The notes: a model not told the origin generated them from the letters alone. Counted from the first letter of the stretch, positions 45,898 through 54,895 are shown. The stretch: DNA of 64,000 bases from Mesobacillus sp. S13 (GCF_020422885.1 NZ_CP084622.1:2375001-2439000); one strand, 5' to 3'. Made by a program: numbers and translations.

Positions 45898-46503
45898 TTA
45901 CATCACCAACCCTTGTAAATAAACAAATGTAAAGATGAAGATCCAGACGACGTCAAGGAAGTGCCAGTATAGTCCGAAGATGAATGCTTTACGGGCTGTA
46001 ATGGGTGTCAATCCTCGCTGCAATATTTGAATGATCAACAGGATTGCCCAGCCAATCCCAATGGTAACGTGTAACCCGTGCGTTCCCAGAAGAACGAAGA
46101 AGCTGGATAGGAACGCGCTTGTCTGCATCGTTGCACCTTCATGGACATAGTGTATGAATTCGCGAATCTCCATGAAAAGGAATCCGCCGCCCAGCAGCAG
46201 AGTGAAAACTAGCCACATAAGCATGCCTTTTATATTGCTTCTTCGCATTTCAAAGATTGAGATACCCATTGTAAAGCTGCTTGTCAGCAGCAAAAACGTT
46301 TGAATCATAACATCTTTTACTATGAAGATATCCTTCTGTGTCGGTCCGCCGGCATAACGCTCACCTAGCACTCCATACACTCCGAAAAGGGTAGCGAAGA
46401 GAACGATTTCCGCTCCAAGGAATACCCAGAATCCAAGGATATTCATCCTGTTTTGTTCTGTCTGGTATTCAAGCGGCAAAGCGGCATTGACTTTAGCTGA
46501 CAT
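45898..46503 (-). CDS. qoxC: Cytochrome aa3 quinol oxidase subunit III
   Basis: A 201-residue protein with five helices, typical of bacterial CyoC/QoxC subunit III: GFWVFLGAEIVLFATLFGVY, FLLTSSFTMGIS and LGTHGLHVTIGIGWAI. It supports stability and proton uptake of the quinol oxidase. AAAGGAGTG ribosome site inside the end of qoxB; 11-base overlap. Confidence 0.95.
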   Translation of the reverse strand: MSAKVNAALPLEYQTEQNRMNILGFWVFLGAEIVLFATLFGVYGVLGERYAGGPTQKDIFIVKDVMIQTFLLLTSSFTMGISIFEMRRSNIKGMLMWLVFTLLLGGGFLFMEIREFIHYVHEGATMQTSAFLSSFFVLLGTHGLHVTIGIGWAILLIIQILQRGLTPITARKAFIFGLYWHFLDVVWIFIFTFVYLQGLVM

Positions 46504-48472
46504 GGTTCTTCACTCCTTTTTTCGCGCTTTTTCTCCATTTACTTTCTGTTTCAAAGATTTCATCCTTGTGGACATGGAATCCTTCATCGTAATCGAATGA
46601 ACGGAAGGCAAGTCCAGCGAGAATACCTAAAGCGGCAATTCCAGCTGCGATCGTCCATTCAAATACAAGCAAGAATCCAGAGATTCCAAAAATGACACCC
46701 ATGTAGATCGGGATCCATGTATTGCTTGGCAGATGGATTTCCTCAATCTCATCTTCAGTAAGTGGCTGAAGTTCATTGTTCTTTTTCATATGCCAGAAAG
46801 CATCAAGCTTTGTAACTTCCGGAAGGGAAGCAAAATTATAATGCTGTACAGGTGTTGCTGTTGCCCACTCAAGCGTTCTTGCATCCCATGGGTCATTTCC
46901 GATATTTCGGTCAGCGTTACGTGCGCTCCAGTAGATGTTGTAAACAAGAGCTGCAAAGCCTGCCGCAAGAATCACTGATCCAACAGCAGAAATCATCATC
47001 AATGGACCAAACCCAGTCTCAGCTGAGTAAGTGTATGCGCGGCGGACCGCACCGTCTAGTCCAAGGAAGAACATTGGCATGAATGTAACATTGAATCCAA
47101 CAACGAACAGCCAGAAATGCCATTTTCCAATCTTTTCGTTCAGCATGTATCCGAACATTTTAGGCCACCAGAAGTAAAGACCTGCAAAAATCGGGAACAC
47201 TACACCAGGAATCAACACATAGTGGAAGTGAGCGACCAGGAATAATGTGTTGTGATACTGATAGTCAGCTGCGGCCATTGCCAGCATGACTCCTGTCACA
47301 CCACCGATAACAAAGTTAGGAACGAACGCCAATGCCCAGAGCATCGCTGTCGTAAACTTGATCCTTCCTTTTCTCATCGTGAACAGCCAGTTGAAAACCT
47401 TAACCCCTGTCGGGATGGCAATGGCCATCGTCGTGATCGAGAAGAAAGAGTTCACGCCGGCGCTATTACCCATTGTGAAGAAGTGGTGAACCCAAACGAG
47501 CATACTTAAAACCGAAATCATAACAATCGAGATGACCATTGACTTATAGCCATACAAAGTTTTACGGGCAAAAGTCGAGATAATATCCGACAGCATACCG
47601 AATGCCGGGAGCACCACGATGTAAACTTCTGGATGTCCCCATAGCCAGAACAAGTTCGCCCAGAGCATATCCATGCCGCCTCCGGAAATCGTGAAGAAGT
47701 GTGTACCGAAAGTGCGGTCAAAAGTCATCAAGGCAAGTGCTACTGTAAAAATAGGGAAGCTGGCTACGATGATGATGGATGTAATGAAAGATGTCCATGT
47801 GAACATCGGCATCTTCATCAGGGTCATGCCTTTAGTCCTCATTTTTAACACTGTGACAACGAAGTTAATACCCGTCATCAAAGTACCTGCACCCGCAATT
47901 TGCAGGGCCACTGCGTAAAAGTTATTTCCTATTCCCGGACTGAATTCTTTCCCGGCAAGAGGGAAGTAGGAAGTCCAACCGGCATCAGGAGATCCGCCGA
48001 TGATAAATGAAATATTGAACAACGCCGCACCGCTGACAGTAAGCCAAAAGCTAAGGGCGTTCAGCTGCGGAAAAGCAACGTCACGAGCACCGATCTGGAG
48101 AGGAATCACAAAGTTCATGAGACCGATCAAGAGCGGCATCGCAACAAACAGAATCATGATGACACCGTGAGTGGTGAATACCTCGTTATAGTGCTGTGCA
48201 TTCAGGAATTCATTTTCCGGTACGGCAGTCTGGCCTTTCATCATCAAGCCATCAATACCGCCACGGAAAAACATCACGACGCCAAGCAGGATATACATAA
48301 TCCCAATCTTCTTGTGGTCAACAGTTGTAAACCATTCCGACCAAAGATAATTCCATTTTTTAAAATAGGTGAGGCCGGCTAATGCACCAACTAATGTCAG
48401 GGCAATCCCGATTTGTGATGCGAAAATTAATGGATCACCTGTTACGAAAAATTCATCCCACTTAATGCCCAC
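46493..48472 (-). CDS. qoxB: Cytochrome aa3 quinol oxidase subunit I
   Basis: A roughly 659-residue heme-copper oxidase subunit I with about 14-15 helices. Ligands are visible: heme His in FTTHGVIMI, CuB His and the crosslinked Tyr in WGHPEVYIVVLPAFG, the HH pair in VHHFFTMG, and HFHYV for the two hemes. It reduces oxygen to water while pumping protons. The frame opens with GTG at 48481, but GGAGGTGA fits the GTG at 48472 better and that N-terminus (x-x-KWDEFFVTGDP) matches B. subtilis QoxB. Confidence 0.95.
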   Translation of the reverse strand: MGIKWDEFFVTGDPLIFASQIGIALTLVGALAGLTYFKKWNYLWSEWFTTVDHKKIGIMYILLGVVMFFRGGIDGLMMKGQTAVPENEFLNAQHYNEVFTTHGVIMILFVAMPLLIGLMNFVIPLQIGARDVAFPQLNALSFWLTVSGAALFNISFIIGGSPDAGWTSYFPLAGKEFSPGIGNNFYAVALQIAGAGTLMTGINFVVTVLKMRTKGMTLMKMPMFTWTSFITSIIIVASFPIFTVALALMTFDRTFGTHFFTISGGGMDMLWANLFWLWGHPEVYIVVLPAFGMLSDIISTFARKTLYGYKSMVISIVMISVLSMLVWVHHFFTMGNSAGVNSFFSITTMAIAIPTGVKVFNWLFTMRKGRIKFTTAMLWALAFVPNFVIGGVTGVMLAMAAADYQYHNTLFLVAHFHYVLIPGVVFPIFAGLYFWWPKMFGYMLNEKIGKWHFWLFVVGFNVTFMPMFFLGLDGAVRRAYTYSAETGFGPLMMISAVGSVILAAGFAALVYNIYWSARNADRNIGNDPWDARTLEWATATPVQHYNFASLPEVTKLDAFWHMKKNNELQPLTEDEIEEIHLPSNTWIPIYMGVIFGISGFLLVFEWTIAAGIAALGILAGLAFRSFDYDEGFHVHKDEIFETESKWRKSAKKGVKNHVS

Positions 48473-49487
48473 TGTGGTCACCTCCGTGTGAATCTTCAGT
48501 TTCGGATTCTTTATGTTTCATATCTTCATTGTTTCCATGATTTGAATGCTCATTGTTTCCATCTTTATTCTTGTAATTATCCTTATCCTCAAAGATCTTT
48601 CCAGGCCAGCCATGTCCTCTGTCATACATTTCTGGATTTGTGTAGTTCTTTGAATGCGGATCAGAGTGATCAACCCACTCAAGGTGAGTATTTGAGAATG
48701 TCTTCCGTCCAAGGTGGGAAGGCTCGAGCATTTTCTCATACTCTTGCAATGTCATTTTTGGAGCAGTTTCTTTTACGTCTTTGATCCATTGATCCCAATC
48801 TTCTTGTGTCTGGGAAAGTACCTCGAACTCCATGCCCGCATATCCCTGGCCGTTGAAGTTCGTGTTCTTTCCAACATAGGAACCAGGATTATCTGCCACT
48901 AGATACAGCTGTGTTTCAGCTTTTGCCATCGTGTACTTTTGGCCCGCTAAAGCAGGGATCCAGAAGCTTTGCATCGTACCTGCAGAAGTCAGCCTGAAAT
49001 CAATCGGGCGGTCTTCAGGAATATTCACATAGTTCACAGTTTCGATACCTTGTTCCGGATAGCTGAATATCCATTTCCAATCTGCGGATGTAACGTTAAT
49101 GACAAGAGGTTCTTTATTCTCATATCCTTTAGGGATTTCATCTATAGCGTAAATCGTCTTAACAGTAGGGATCGTCAAAGCTACGATAATCAATATCGGA
49201 ATCACTGTCCAAATTATTTCGAGCACAGTGCTGCCGTGTTCTTCAGGTGGTTCGTAATCCATATTGTCTTTCTTTTCACGATACTTCCAGACGATGAATC
49301 CGAATAGCCCGAAAACAACCACTGTAACAAGTAGCATCAAAGCAATCGAAAAGTTGATTAACTCCAGAATTTGCCTTGCAATTGGTCCCTCTGGATTGAA
49401 TACCACCATATTGTTTTCACAGCCGCTAAGCAACAGCACAGCTATGATCGAGGTGAGGGAGACCAAAAAAAGTTTTGATTTCTTCAT
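48462..49487 (-). CDS. qoxA: Cytochrome aa3 quinol oxidase subunit II, with a His-rich tail
   Basis: A 341-residue lipoprotein-type subunit II: lipobox LLLSGC, two helices (about 38-62 and 80-105), then a cupredoxin domain with SADWKWIFSYPEQGI and LTSAGTMQSFWIPALAGQ. The CuA ligands of cytochrome c oxidases are absent, as expected for quinol oxidases. The last 55 residues are an unusual Asn/Asp/Glu/His-rich extension ending in SHGGDHSGH. AAAGGAG sets the ATG at 49487 instead of 49505. First gene of the operon. Confidence 0.95.
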   Translation of the reverse strand: MKKSKLFLVSLTSIIAVLLLSGCENNMVVFNPEGPIARQILELINFSIALMLLVTVVVFGLFGFIVWKYREKKDNMDYEPPEEHGSTVLEIIWTVIPILIIVALTIPTVKTIYAIDEIPKGYENKEPLVINVTSADWKWIFSYPEQGIETVNYVNIPEDRPIDFRLTSAGTMQSFWIPALAGQKYTMAKAETQLYLVADNPGSYVGKNTNFNGQGYAGMEFEVLSQTQEDWDQWIKDVKETAPKMTLQEYEKMLEPSHLGRKTFSNTHLEWVDHSDPHSKNYTNPEMYDRGHGWPGKIFEDKDNYKNKDGNNEHSNHGNNEDMKHKESETEDSHGGDHSGH

Positions 49488-49515
49488 CACTGCAGCTCCT
49501 TTCAAATATCGAACT

Positions 49516-49556
49516 TGTTCATTCTATCACAAACTTATGTTCATTCGTTCACAAAG
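49516..49556 (-). promoter_or_regulatory. Direct repeat of TTTGTGA boxes upstream of qoxA
   Basis: Minus-strand TTTGTGA-NN-GAATGAACA occurs twice with a 23-base period (49539-49556 and 49516-49533). The first seven bases match the core of the ResD-binding consensus TTTGTGAAT known from B. subtilis. ResD control of terminal oxidases is established there; here it is inference. Confidence 0.4.
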
Positions 49557-49599
49557 TTTTCGAAAAAGAGCCAAAAATGAACGGTAAGTTGTGGTAATA

Positions 49600-49619
49600 A
49601 GTGTGATAAATATCACACT
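49600..49619. promoter_or_regulatory. FNR/CRP-type palindrome upstream of qoxA
   Basis: AGTGTGATAAATATCACACT has perfect 8-bp arms and contains TGTGA-N6-TCACA, the FNR/CRP box. It lies 113 bases before the qoxA start. Confidence 0.6.
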
Positions 49620-49733
49620 AATTTATTTGTAATCATTCTAACATGGAAATTGTTACGGTTTTGAAGACAAATGTGAACAAATTATGAAAACAAAAATTGT
49701 CATCTTGGTGAATTAAAAATAAAACCCATTGAC

Positions 49734-49769
49734 GAAAAAGCAGGGCACTCAAATTGAGGCCCTGCTTCA
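49734..49769 (-). terminator. Rho-independent terminator
   Basis: On the minus strand AGCAGGGC ... GCCCTGCT with a T5 tail directly after the small zinc-ribbon gene, isolating it from qoxA. Confidence 0.88.
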
Positions 49770-49773
49770 AAGA

Positions 49774-49938
49774 CTATGATACTTTATTTCTCTCTATATA
49801 GGTCTCCAATGCTGGATGGAATTCCTTTTCATAATGGCCTGAGGTGCAAGCCTTAATGATGATCGTCTTGCTTGAAGGATGCGCTTTAACTTCCAGCGTT
49901 TTTTTACAACGCGGACATTTTTCAGCAAAAAGATTCAT
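49774..49938 (-). CDS. 54-residue zinc-ribbon-like protein
   Basis: The product starts MNLFAEKCPRCKKTLEVKAH and continues with a single CTSGHYEKEFHP segment, giving CxxC plus a C...H pair that could bind one zinc. GGAGGGAT is well placed before the ATG, and the terminator at 49734 follows. No family recognised. It stands alone between the qox operon and the alpha/beta hydrolase gene. Confidence 0.6.
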   Translation of the reverse strand: MNLFAEKCPRCKKTLEVKAHPSSKTIIIKACTSGHYEKEFHPALETYIERNKVS

Positions 49939-50062
49939 GTTTTTATCCCTCCAATAATTCCTATGTGTTTAGTATGGAATATATTCAAGTTAATTTCAAT
50001 GGTTAATCAGACCAATTGTGATACCATTGAAGATATTGAAAACATCGGAAGGAGTTATGCGA

Positions 50063-50818
50063 ATGCAACAAGCTGTTTCGCTATTACATAAAAACAAGGT
50101 GATGAGGGGGATGGCGCATTTCCCCTTGTTGGCTCAGAAAAAGGCTCCTGCTGTTATTCTTCTGCATGGCTTTACTGGAAGCAAGCTCGAGCCGCACCGT
50201 TTCTTTTTAAAGATTTCCAGGGCACTTGAAGAACTTGGGATTGCCAGCTTCCGATTCGATTTTTTAGGAAGCGGAGAAAGCGATGGAAATTTTGAAGATA
50301 TGACTGTTTTGAATGAGTTAGCAGAGGCAGAAACGATTCTCGAGTATGTTCAATCACATCCAGAAATTGATAAGGAAAAAGTAATTGTTCTTGGTTTTAG
50401 CATGGGAGGATTGGTTGCCAGTCTTCTTGCCGGAGATCATCCAGGGGAAATTGAGAAACTTATTTTACTGGCTCCAGCTGGCAATATGGCAGAGAAGGTG
50501 AAAGTTATGGAGAAAAATTCTGCTTATATAAAAGAAGAGAACGCATTCGACATAGGTGGGAATTTAATAGGAAAGGATTTTATTGCTGAGCTAAATTCCT
50601 TTAATGTATGGGAAAGGGCTAAATCATTTGAACGGGATGTTTTGATCATCCATGGAACAAGGGATGAAGCTGTTTCGATTGAGGAATCCAAGAAATATCA
50701 GGAGAAATGCTACCAGGGACGGGCTGCACTACACCTGGTGACTGGGGCAGACCATACCTTTAATTCATACTATTGGGAAAAAGAAGTCATCGAGAACATT
50801 TGCCATTTTGTAAAATAG
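50063..50818 (+). CDS. Alpha/beta hydrolase (esterase/lipase-like)
   Basis: A 251-residue serine hydrolase of the alpha/beta fold: oxyanion-hole HGFTGS near residue 35, nucleophile elbow GFSMGG near 115, Asp in IIHGTRDEAVS near 200 and His in GADHTFN near 230. It is probably a carboxylesterase or acyl-hydrolase in the cytoplasm. GGAAGGAG fits the ATG at 50063 better than the upstream ATGs at 50057 and 50018. An SDR gene follows after 22 bases. Confidence 0.88.
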   Translation: MQQAVSLLHKNKVMRGMAHFPLLAQKKAPAVILLHGFTGSKLEPHRFFLKISRALEELGIASFRFDFLGSGESDGNFEDMTVLNELAEAETILEYVQSHPEIDKEKVIVLGFSMGGLVASLLAGDHPGEIEKLILLAPAGNMAEKVKVMEKNSAYIKEENAFDIGGNLIGKDFIAELNSFNVWERAKSFERDVLIIHGTRDEAVSIEESKKYQEKCYQGRAALHLVTGADHTFNSYYWEKEVIENICHFVK

Positions 50819-50840
50819 AAGCTTTTGGAGGTGCATGTAT

Positions 50841-51734
50841 ATGTTAAGGGAGAACTTATCAGGACAAACCGTTATTATTACGGGAGCAAATAGCGGAATT
50901 GGCTTTGAAGCTGCCAGAAAGCTTTCCGACAAGGGAGCTCATGTCATTCTCGCGGTGAGGAATGAAGAAAAGGGCAAGGCTGCTGTAGATTCCATTCTGC
51001 AAGAAAATAGTAAAGTATCAGTTGAAATGATGAAACTGGATCTGGCAGACCTTGCAAGTGTCCGCCATTTTACTTCAGGTTTTATCGAAAAATTTAGACA
51101 TTTACATATATTAATCAATAACGCTGGGGTGATGATTCCTCCATACGGCAAGACAAAAGATGGGTTCGAACTTCAATTTGGCAGCAATCACATAGGACAT
51201 TTTGCGTTGACAGGCCTTTTACTGCCACTTTTGAAAAAGACACCTGGATCCCGAGTGGTCACTCTAAGCAGTATTGCTCATCGTGGAGCTTCAATCGACT
51301 TTGACAATCTAGACGGCTCTAAAGGCTATAAAGCAATGAAGTTTTACGGTCAGAGCAAGCTTGCGAACCTGTTATTCGCAAAGGAGCTTGATAACCGCTT
51401 GAAACTGCATGGAATTGAAACAATCAGTGTTGCCTGTCACCCGGGAATATCAAATACGAATCTATTCAATTTAGGAAAAGGTGAAACTCCTAAATATATG
51501 AAAGGTCTGATGAAACTCTTCTCCCAACCTGCAGCAATGGGGGCACTTCCGACGATTTATGCCGCAGCGGATGACAGCTTGAACGGCGGTGAATATATCG
51601 GCCCAGATGGCAGGGGCAATAGAAAAGGATATCCTGCAATTGAAATCCCGGCCCCTGGTGTGTTTAATGAAGTGACCATGAACCGTTTATGGCAAGTGTC
51701 AGAAGAGTTGACCGGGGTACAATTTGATTTTTAG
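50841..51734 (+). CDS. SDR-family oxidoreductase (retinol dehydrogenase-like)
   Basis: A 297-residue dehydrogenase with TGANSGIGFEAARKL, NNAGVM, and the FYGQSKLAN (Tyr-x3-Lys) active site, followed by ACHPGISNTNLF. The pattern belongs to the WWOX/retinol dehydrogenase branch of SDRs; bacterial substrates are unknown. GGAGG spacing selects the ATG at 50841 over 50835. Co-transcribed with the alpha/beta hydrolase and closed by a terminator. Confidence 0.87.
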   Translation: MLRENLSGQTVIITGANSGIGFEAARKLSDKGAHVILAVRNEEKGKAAVDSILQENSKVSVEMMKLDLADLASVRHFTSGFIEKFRHLHILINNAGVMIPPYGKTKDGFELQFGSNHIGHFALTGLLLPLLKKTPGSRVVTLSSIAHRGASIDFDNLDGSKGYKAMKFYGQSKLANLLFAKELDNRLKLHGIETISVACHPGISNTNLFNLGKGETPKYMKGLMKLFSQPAAMGALPTIYAAADDSLNGGEYIGPDGRGNRKGYPAIEIPAPGVFNEVTMNRLWQVSEELTGVQFDF

Positions 51735-51759
51735 AGACTCTTTAAAGAGTCTCTTTTAT
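51733..51759 (+). terminator. Rho-independent terminator
   Basis: AGAGACTCTTTAAAGAGTCTCT forms a stem with a T-rich tail, overlapping the SDR stop codon. Confidence 0.8.
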
Positions 51760-51781
51760 TATATTTAAATAACATTATATT

Positions 51782-51795
51782 TGTAAGCGTTTTCA
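51782..51795. promoter_or_regulatory. cre site (CcpA operator)
   Basis: TGTAAGCGTTTTCA fits the CcpA consensus TGWAANCGNTNWCA at every position. It is 125 bases upstream of the small gene at 51920 and about 490 upstream of adhE. Confidence 0.6.
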
Positions 51796-51844
51796 TTTTA
51801 TTGGTCTCACTTCCTACTAATATTGAACAATGATAATTCATACT

Positions 51845-51862
51845 TTGTTCAATATTTCACAA
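51845..51862. promoter_or_regulatory. Rex-like site
   Basis: TTGTTCAATATTTCACAA keeps the outer TTGT/ACAA and one full TTCACAA half of the Rex operator. It lies 58 bases before the small gene at 51920. The imperfect half makes it weaker than the adhE site. Confidence 0.4.
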
Positions 51863-51919
51863 AGTATTATTCGTTTTATGTGTTAATCTTTAATTAGAAA
51901 AGGAAAAGGAGTGATTAAA

Positions 51920-52147
51920 ATGATGTACTGCGAATTTAAACCTTTCTCAACTGATACTGAGACCTATACTCAGGAAATGCTCGAGGAAGTAATAGGTGAT
52001 GAGTTTGAAGCAATGATGTATAAAGATGATACAGAAATTCCAGCTTACATCTGGACAGTTAACTTCGTTGTCATTGTTAAGAGAAGCACGAAATTCTTAA
52101 CAGACATCAGCTTTGAAAAAATACCTAGAAATCCAGTTTGCGAGTGA
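51920..52147 (+). CDS. Small acidic protein preceding adhE
   Basis: A 75-residue protein (MMYCEFKPFSTDTETYTQ at the start) with an acidic helix (TQEMLEEVIGDEFEAMMY) and a beta-like second half (YIWTVNFVVIVKRS). No family recognised. AAAAGGAGTG is well placed before the ATG. It sits behind a cre site and a Rex-like site and directly ahead of the Rex site of adhE, so it is probably induced under reducing, low-oxygen conditions. Confidence 0.6.
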   Translation: MMYCEFKPFSTDTETYTQEMLEEVIGDEFEAMMYKDDTEIPAYIWTVNFVVIVKRSTKFLTDISFEKIPRNPVCE

Positions 52148-52162
52148 TTTTTTCGACACTAA

Positions 52163-52180
52163 TTGTGAAAATGTTCACAA
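52163..52180. promoter_or_regulatory. Rex operator upstream of adhE
   Basis: TTGTGAAAATGTTCACAA is a perfect 7-bp inverted repeat around AATG and equals the Rex consensus TTGTGAA-N4-TTCACAA. Rex represses fermentation genes when NADH/NAD is low. 103 bases upstream of adhE. Confidence 0.8.
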
Positions 52181-52283
52181 ACAAAACACTTACTCTCTTC
52201 AATCAATGAACCTAATCCAAAACTCAACAACATATGAACAACATACATTTAGCAAAACCTAAAAGAAAGAGGAGGTCCTGAAC

Positions 52284-54887
52284 ATGGGGACAATTGAAAA
52301 AGTGGTAAAAGAACAAACAACCGTCACTAAAATGGTTGATAGTCTTTTAGAAAAAGGATTGAATGCATTAGCGAAAATGCGGGAGCTAGATCAAGAAGCC
52401 GTGAATAAAATTGTAAAAGAAATGGCGCTGGCGGGTCTTGATCAACATATGCCCCTTGCTAAAATGGCAGTTGAAGAAACAAAACGCGGTGTTTATGAGG
52501 ATAAGATCATCAAGAATATGTTTGCGACAGAGTATGTGTATCACAATATCAAATATGACAAGACAGCAGGCATCATTGACGAGAACGAGCATGAAGGAAT
52601 GATCACGATTGCTGAGCCAGTTGGAGTGATTGCGGGAGTTACACCTGTAACGAATCCTACTTCAACAACGATGTTCAAAGCGTTAATCTCAATAAAGACA
52701 AGAAACCCTATCATATTCGCTTTTCACCCGTCTGCGCAAAAATGCAGCAGTGAGGCAGCGAAAATCCTCCGCGATGCAGCAGTTAGAGCCGGTGCACCAG
52801 AAGATTGTATCCAGTGGATTGAAAAGCCTTCTCTGGAAGCAACACAATCATTGATGAACCATCCGAAGATTTCTTTGATATTAGCTACTGGCGGTGCCGG
52901 AATGGTGAAATCGGCTTACAGTTCAGGAAAACCAGCATTAGGCGTTGGGCCAGGGAATGTGCCTTGCTATATCGAACGGACTGCTAATGTGAAACGCGCA
53001 GTCAATGACCTGATTTTATCCAAAACTTTCGATAACGGGATGATCTGCGCTTCCGAACAGGCTGTCATCATTGACAAAGAGATTTATCATGAGGTTAAAG
53101 CAGAAATGATCGCCAATAGCTGCTACTTTTTAAATGAAGAAGAAAGATCGAAGGTTGAGAAACTTGTCATCAATGAACACTCATGTGCAGTTAATGCAGA
53201 TATAGTGGGAATGCCGGCACATAAGATTGCTGAAATGGCAGGAGTGAAAGTACCTGAAGAAACTAAAATTCTTATTGCAGAGCTGAAGGGTGTCGGTGCG
53301 CAATACCCGCTTTCACGTGAAAAGTTAAGTCCTGTATTGGCTTGCTACAAAGTGAATGGAACGGAAGAAGGTCTTAAGCGGGCAGAAGAGATGCTCGAAT
53401 TCGGCGGGCTTGGCCACTCTGCTGTCATTCATTCCACTAGTGATGAAGTCATAAAAGCATTCGGGCTAAAAATGAAAGCGGGGCGTATCATCGTGAATGC
53501 ACCGTCTTCCCAGGGGGCGATTGGTGATATCTATAATGCCTACCTGCCATCCTTGACACTTGGCTGCGGAACGTATGGCGGAAACTCAGTTTCTACGAAC
53601 GTCGGTGCCATCAACCTGATCAATGTGAAAAAAGTTGCGAGAAGGAACGTGAATATGCAGTGGTTCAAGGTCCCATCAAAAATATACTTTGAAAAGAACT
53701 CAACGCAATATCTTGCGAAAATGCCAAAAATCTCGAAAGCTTTCATTGTCACCGATCCTGGTATGGTGAAGCTGGGATATGTTGATAGAGTGCTATATCA
53801 CTTAAGGAAGCGTCCAGATTACGTACACTGTGAAATCTTCTCTGATGTAGAGCCAGATCCATCTATTGAAACGGTCATGAAAGGCGCGGAAATGATGACG
53901 AGCTTCCAGCCGGATGTCATCATTGCATTGGGCGGTGGCTCAGCGATGGACGCGGCAAAAGGCATGTGGCTGTTCTATGAATATCCTGACGCCGATTTCC
54001 ATGGCTTGAAGCAGAAATTCCTTGATATTCGCAAACGAATCGTCAAATACCCGCAGCTAGGCCGCAAAGCACAATTTGTGGCGATTCCGACAACATCAGG
54101 CACTGGATCAGAAGTGACATCTTTCTCGGTTATTACCGATAAAAAGGCCAATATCAAATACCCTCTCGCAGACTATGAATTGACTCCTGATGTCGCAATT
54201 GTCGATCCGCAGTTTGTCATGACTGTGCCGAAGCATATTACGGCCGATACAGGAATGGATGTACTGACACATGCCATTGAAGCGTATGTCAGCTGCATGG
54301 CAAATGACTATACAGACGGTCTTGCAATTAAAGCCATCCAATTGGTATTTGAGTATCTGCCAAGAGCGTATCGAAATGGGGAGGATGAAGTGGCACGGGA
54401 AAAGGTTCACAACGCCTCAACGATTGCCGGAATGGCGTTCGCCAATGCATTCCTGGGTATCAACCATAGCCTGGCGCATAAGCTTGGAGCGGAATTCCAT
54501 ATTGCACACGGCCGTTCCAATACTATCTTAATGCCGCATGTCATCCGTTATAACGCGACAAAGCCGAAGAAATTCACGGCATTCCCTAAATATGAAAGCT
54601 TTGTCGCCGACCAGCGGTACGCAGAAATCGCCAGGATACTAGGACTTCCATGTCGAACCACTGAAGAAGGGGTGGAAAGTCTCGTCCAGGCAATCATCAA
54701 ATTAGCAAGGAAAATGGATATTCCAATGAGCATCGAAGCAAATGGAGTAGACAAAGCCGAATTTGAAGCAAAAGTAGACCAGCTTGCAGATCGTGCTTTC
54801 GAAGACCAGTGCACAACTGCCAACCCTAAGCTGCCATTAGTATCAGAACTAGCCGAAATCTATCGATTGGCATTTAAGGGAGTGTAA
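52284..54887 (+). CDS. adhE: Bifunctional acetaldehyde-CoA/alcohol dehydrogenase
   Basis: An 867-residue fusion enzyme that converts acetyl-CoA to acetaldehyde and ethanol, regenerating NAD under fermentation. The N-terminal 440 residues form the aldehyde dehydrogenase domain, with the catalytic Cys in DNGMICASEQAV. The C-terminal iron-dependent alcohol dehydrogenase has GGGSAMDAAKG, the metal-binding HAIEAYVS and NHSLAHKLGAEFHIAHG histidines. Full length, AGAGGAGG ribosome site, single-gene unit with a Rex operator and terminator. AdhE works as spirosome filaments in the cytoplasm. Confidence 0.97.
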   Translation: MGTIEKVVKEQTTVTKMVDSLLEKGLNALAKMRELDQEAVNKIVKEMALAGLDQHMPLAKMAVEETKRGVYEDKIIKNMFATEYVYHNIKYDKTAGIIDENEHEGMITIAEPVGVIAGVTPVTNPTSTTMFKALISIKTRNPIIFAFHPSAQKCSSEAAKILRDAAVRAGAPEDCIQWIEKPSLEATQSLMNHPKISLILATGGAGMVKSAYSSGKPALGVGPGNVPCYIERTANVKRAVNDLILSKTFDNGMICASEQAVIIDKEIYHEVKAEMIANSCYFLNEEERSKVEKLVINEHSCAVNADIVGMPAHKIAEMAGVKVPEETKILIAELKGVGAQYPLSREKLSPVLACYKVNGTEEGLKRAEEMLEFGGLGHSAVIHSTSDEVIKAFGLKMKAGRIIVNAPSSQGAIGDIYNAYLPSLTLGCGTYGGNSVSTNVGAINLINVKKVARRNVNMQWFKVPSKIYFEKNSTQYLAKMPKISKAFIVTDPGMVKLGYVDRVLYHLRKRPDYVHCEIFSDVEPDPSIETVMKGAEMMTSFQPDVIIALGGGSAMDAAKGMWLFYEYPDADFHGLKQKFLDIRKRIVKYPQLGRKAQFVAIPTTSGTGSEVTSFSVITDKKANIKYPLADYELTPDVAIVDPQFVMTVPKHITADTGMDVLTHAIEAYVSCMANDYTDGLAIKAIQLVFEYLPRAYRNGEDEVAREKVHNASTIAGMAFANAFLGINHSLAHKLGAEFHIAHGRSNTILMPHVIRYNATKPKKFTAFPKYESFVADQRYAEIARILGLPCRTTEEGVESLVQAIIKLARKMDIPMSIEANGVDKAEFEAKVDQLADRAFEDQCTTANPKLPLVSELAEIYRLAFKGV

Positions 54888-54895
54888 TAGAAAGA

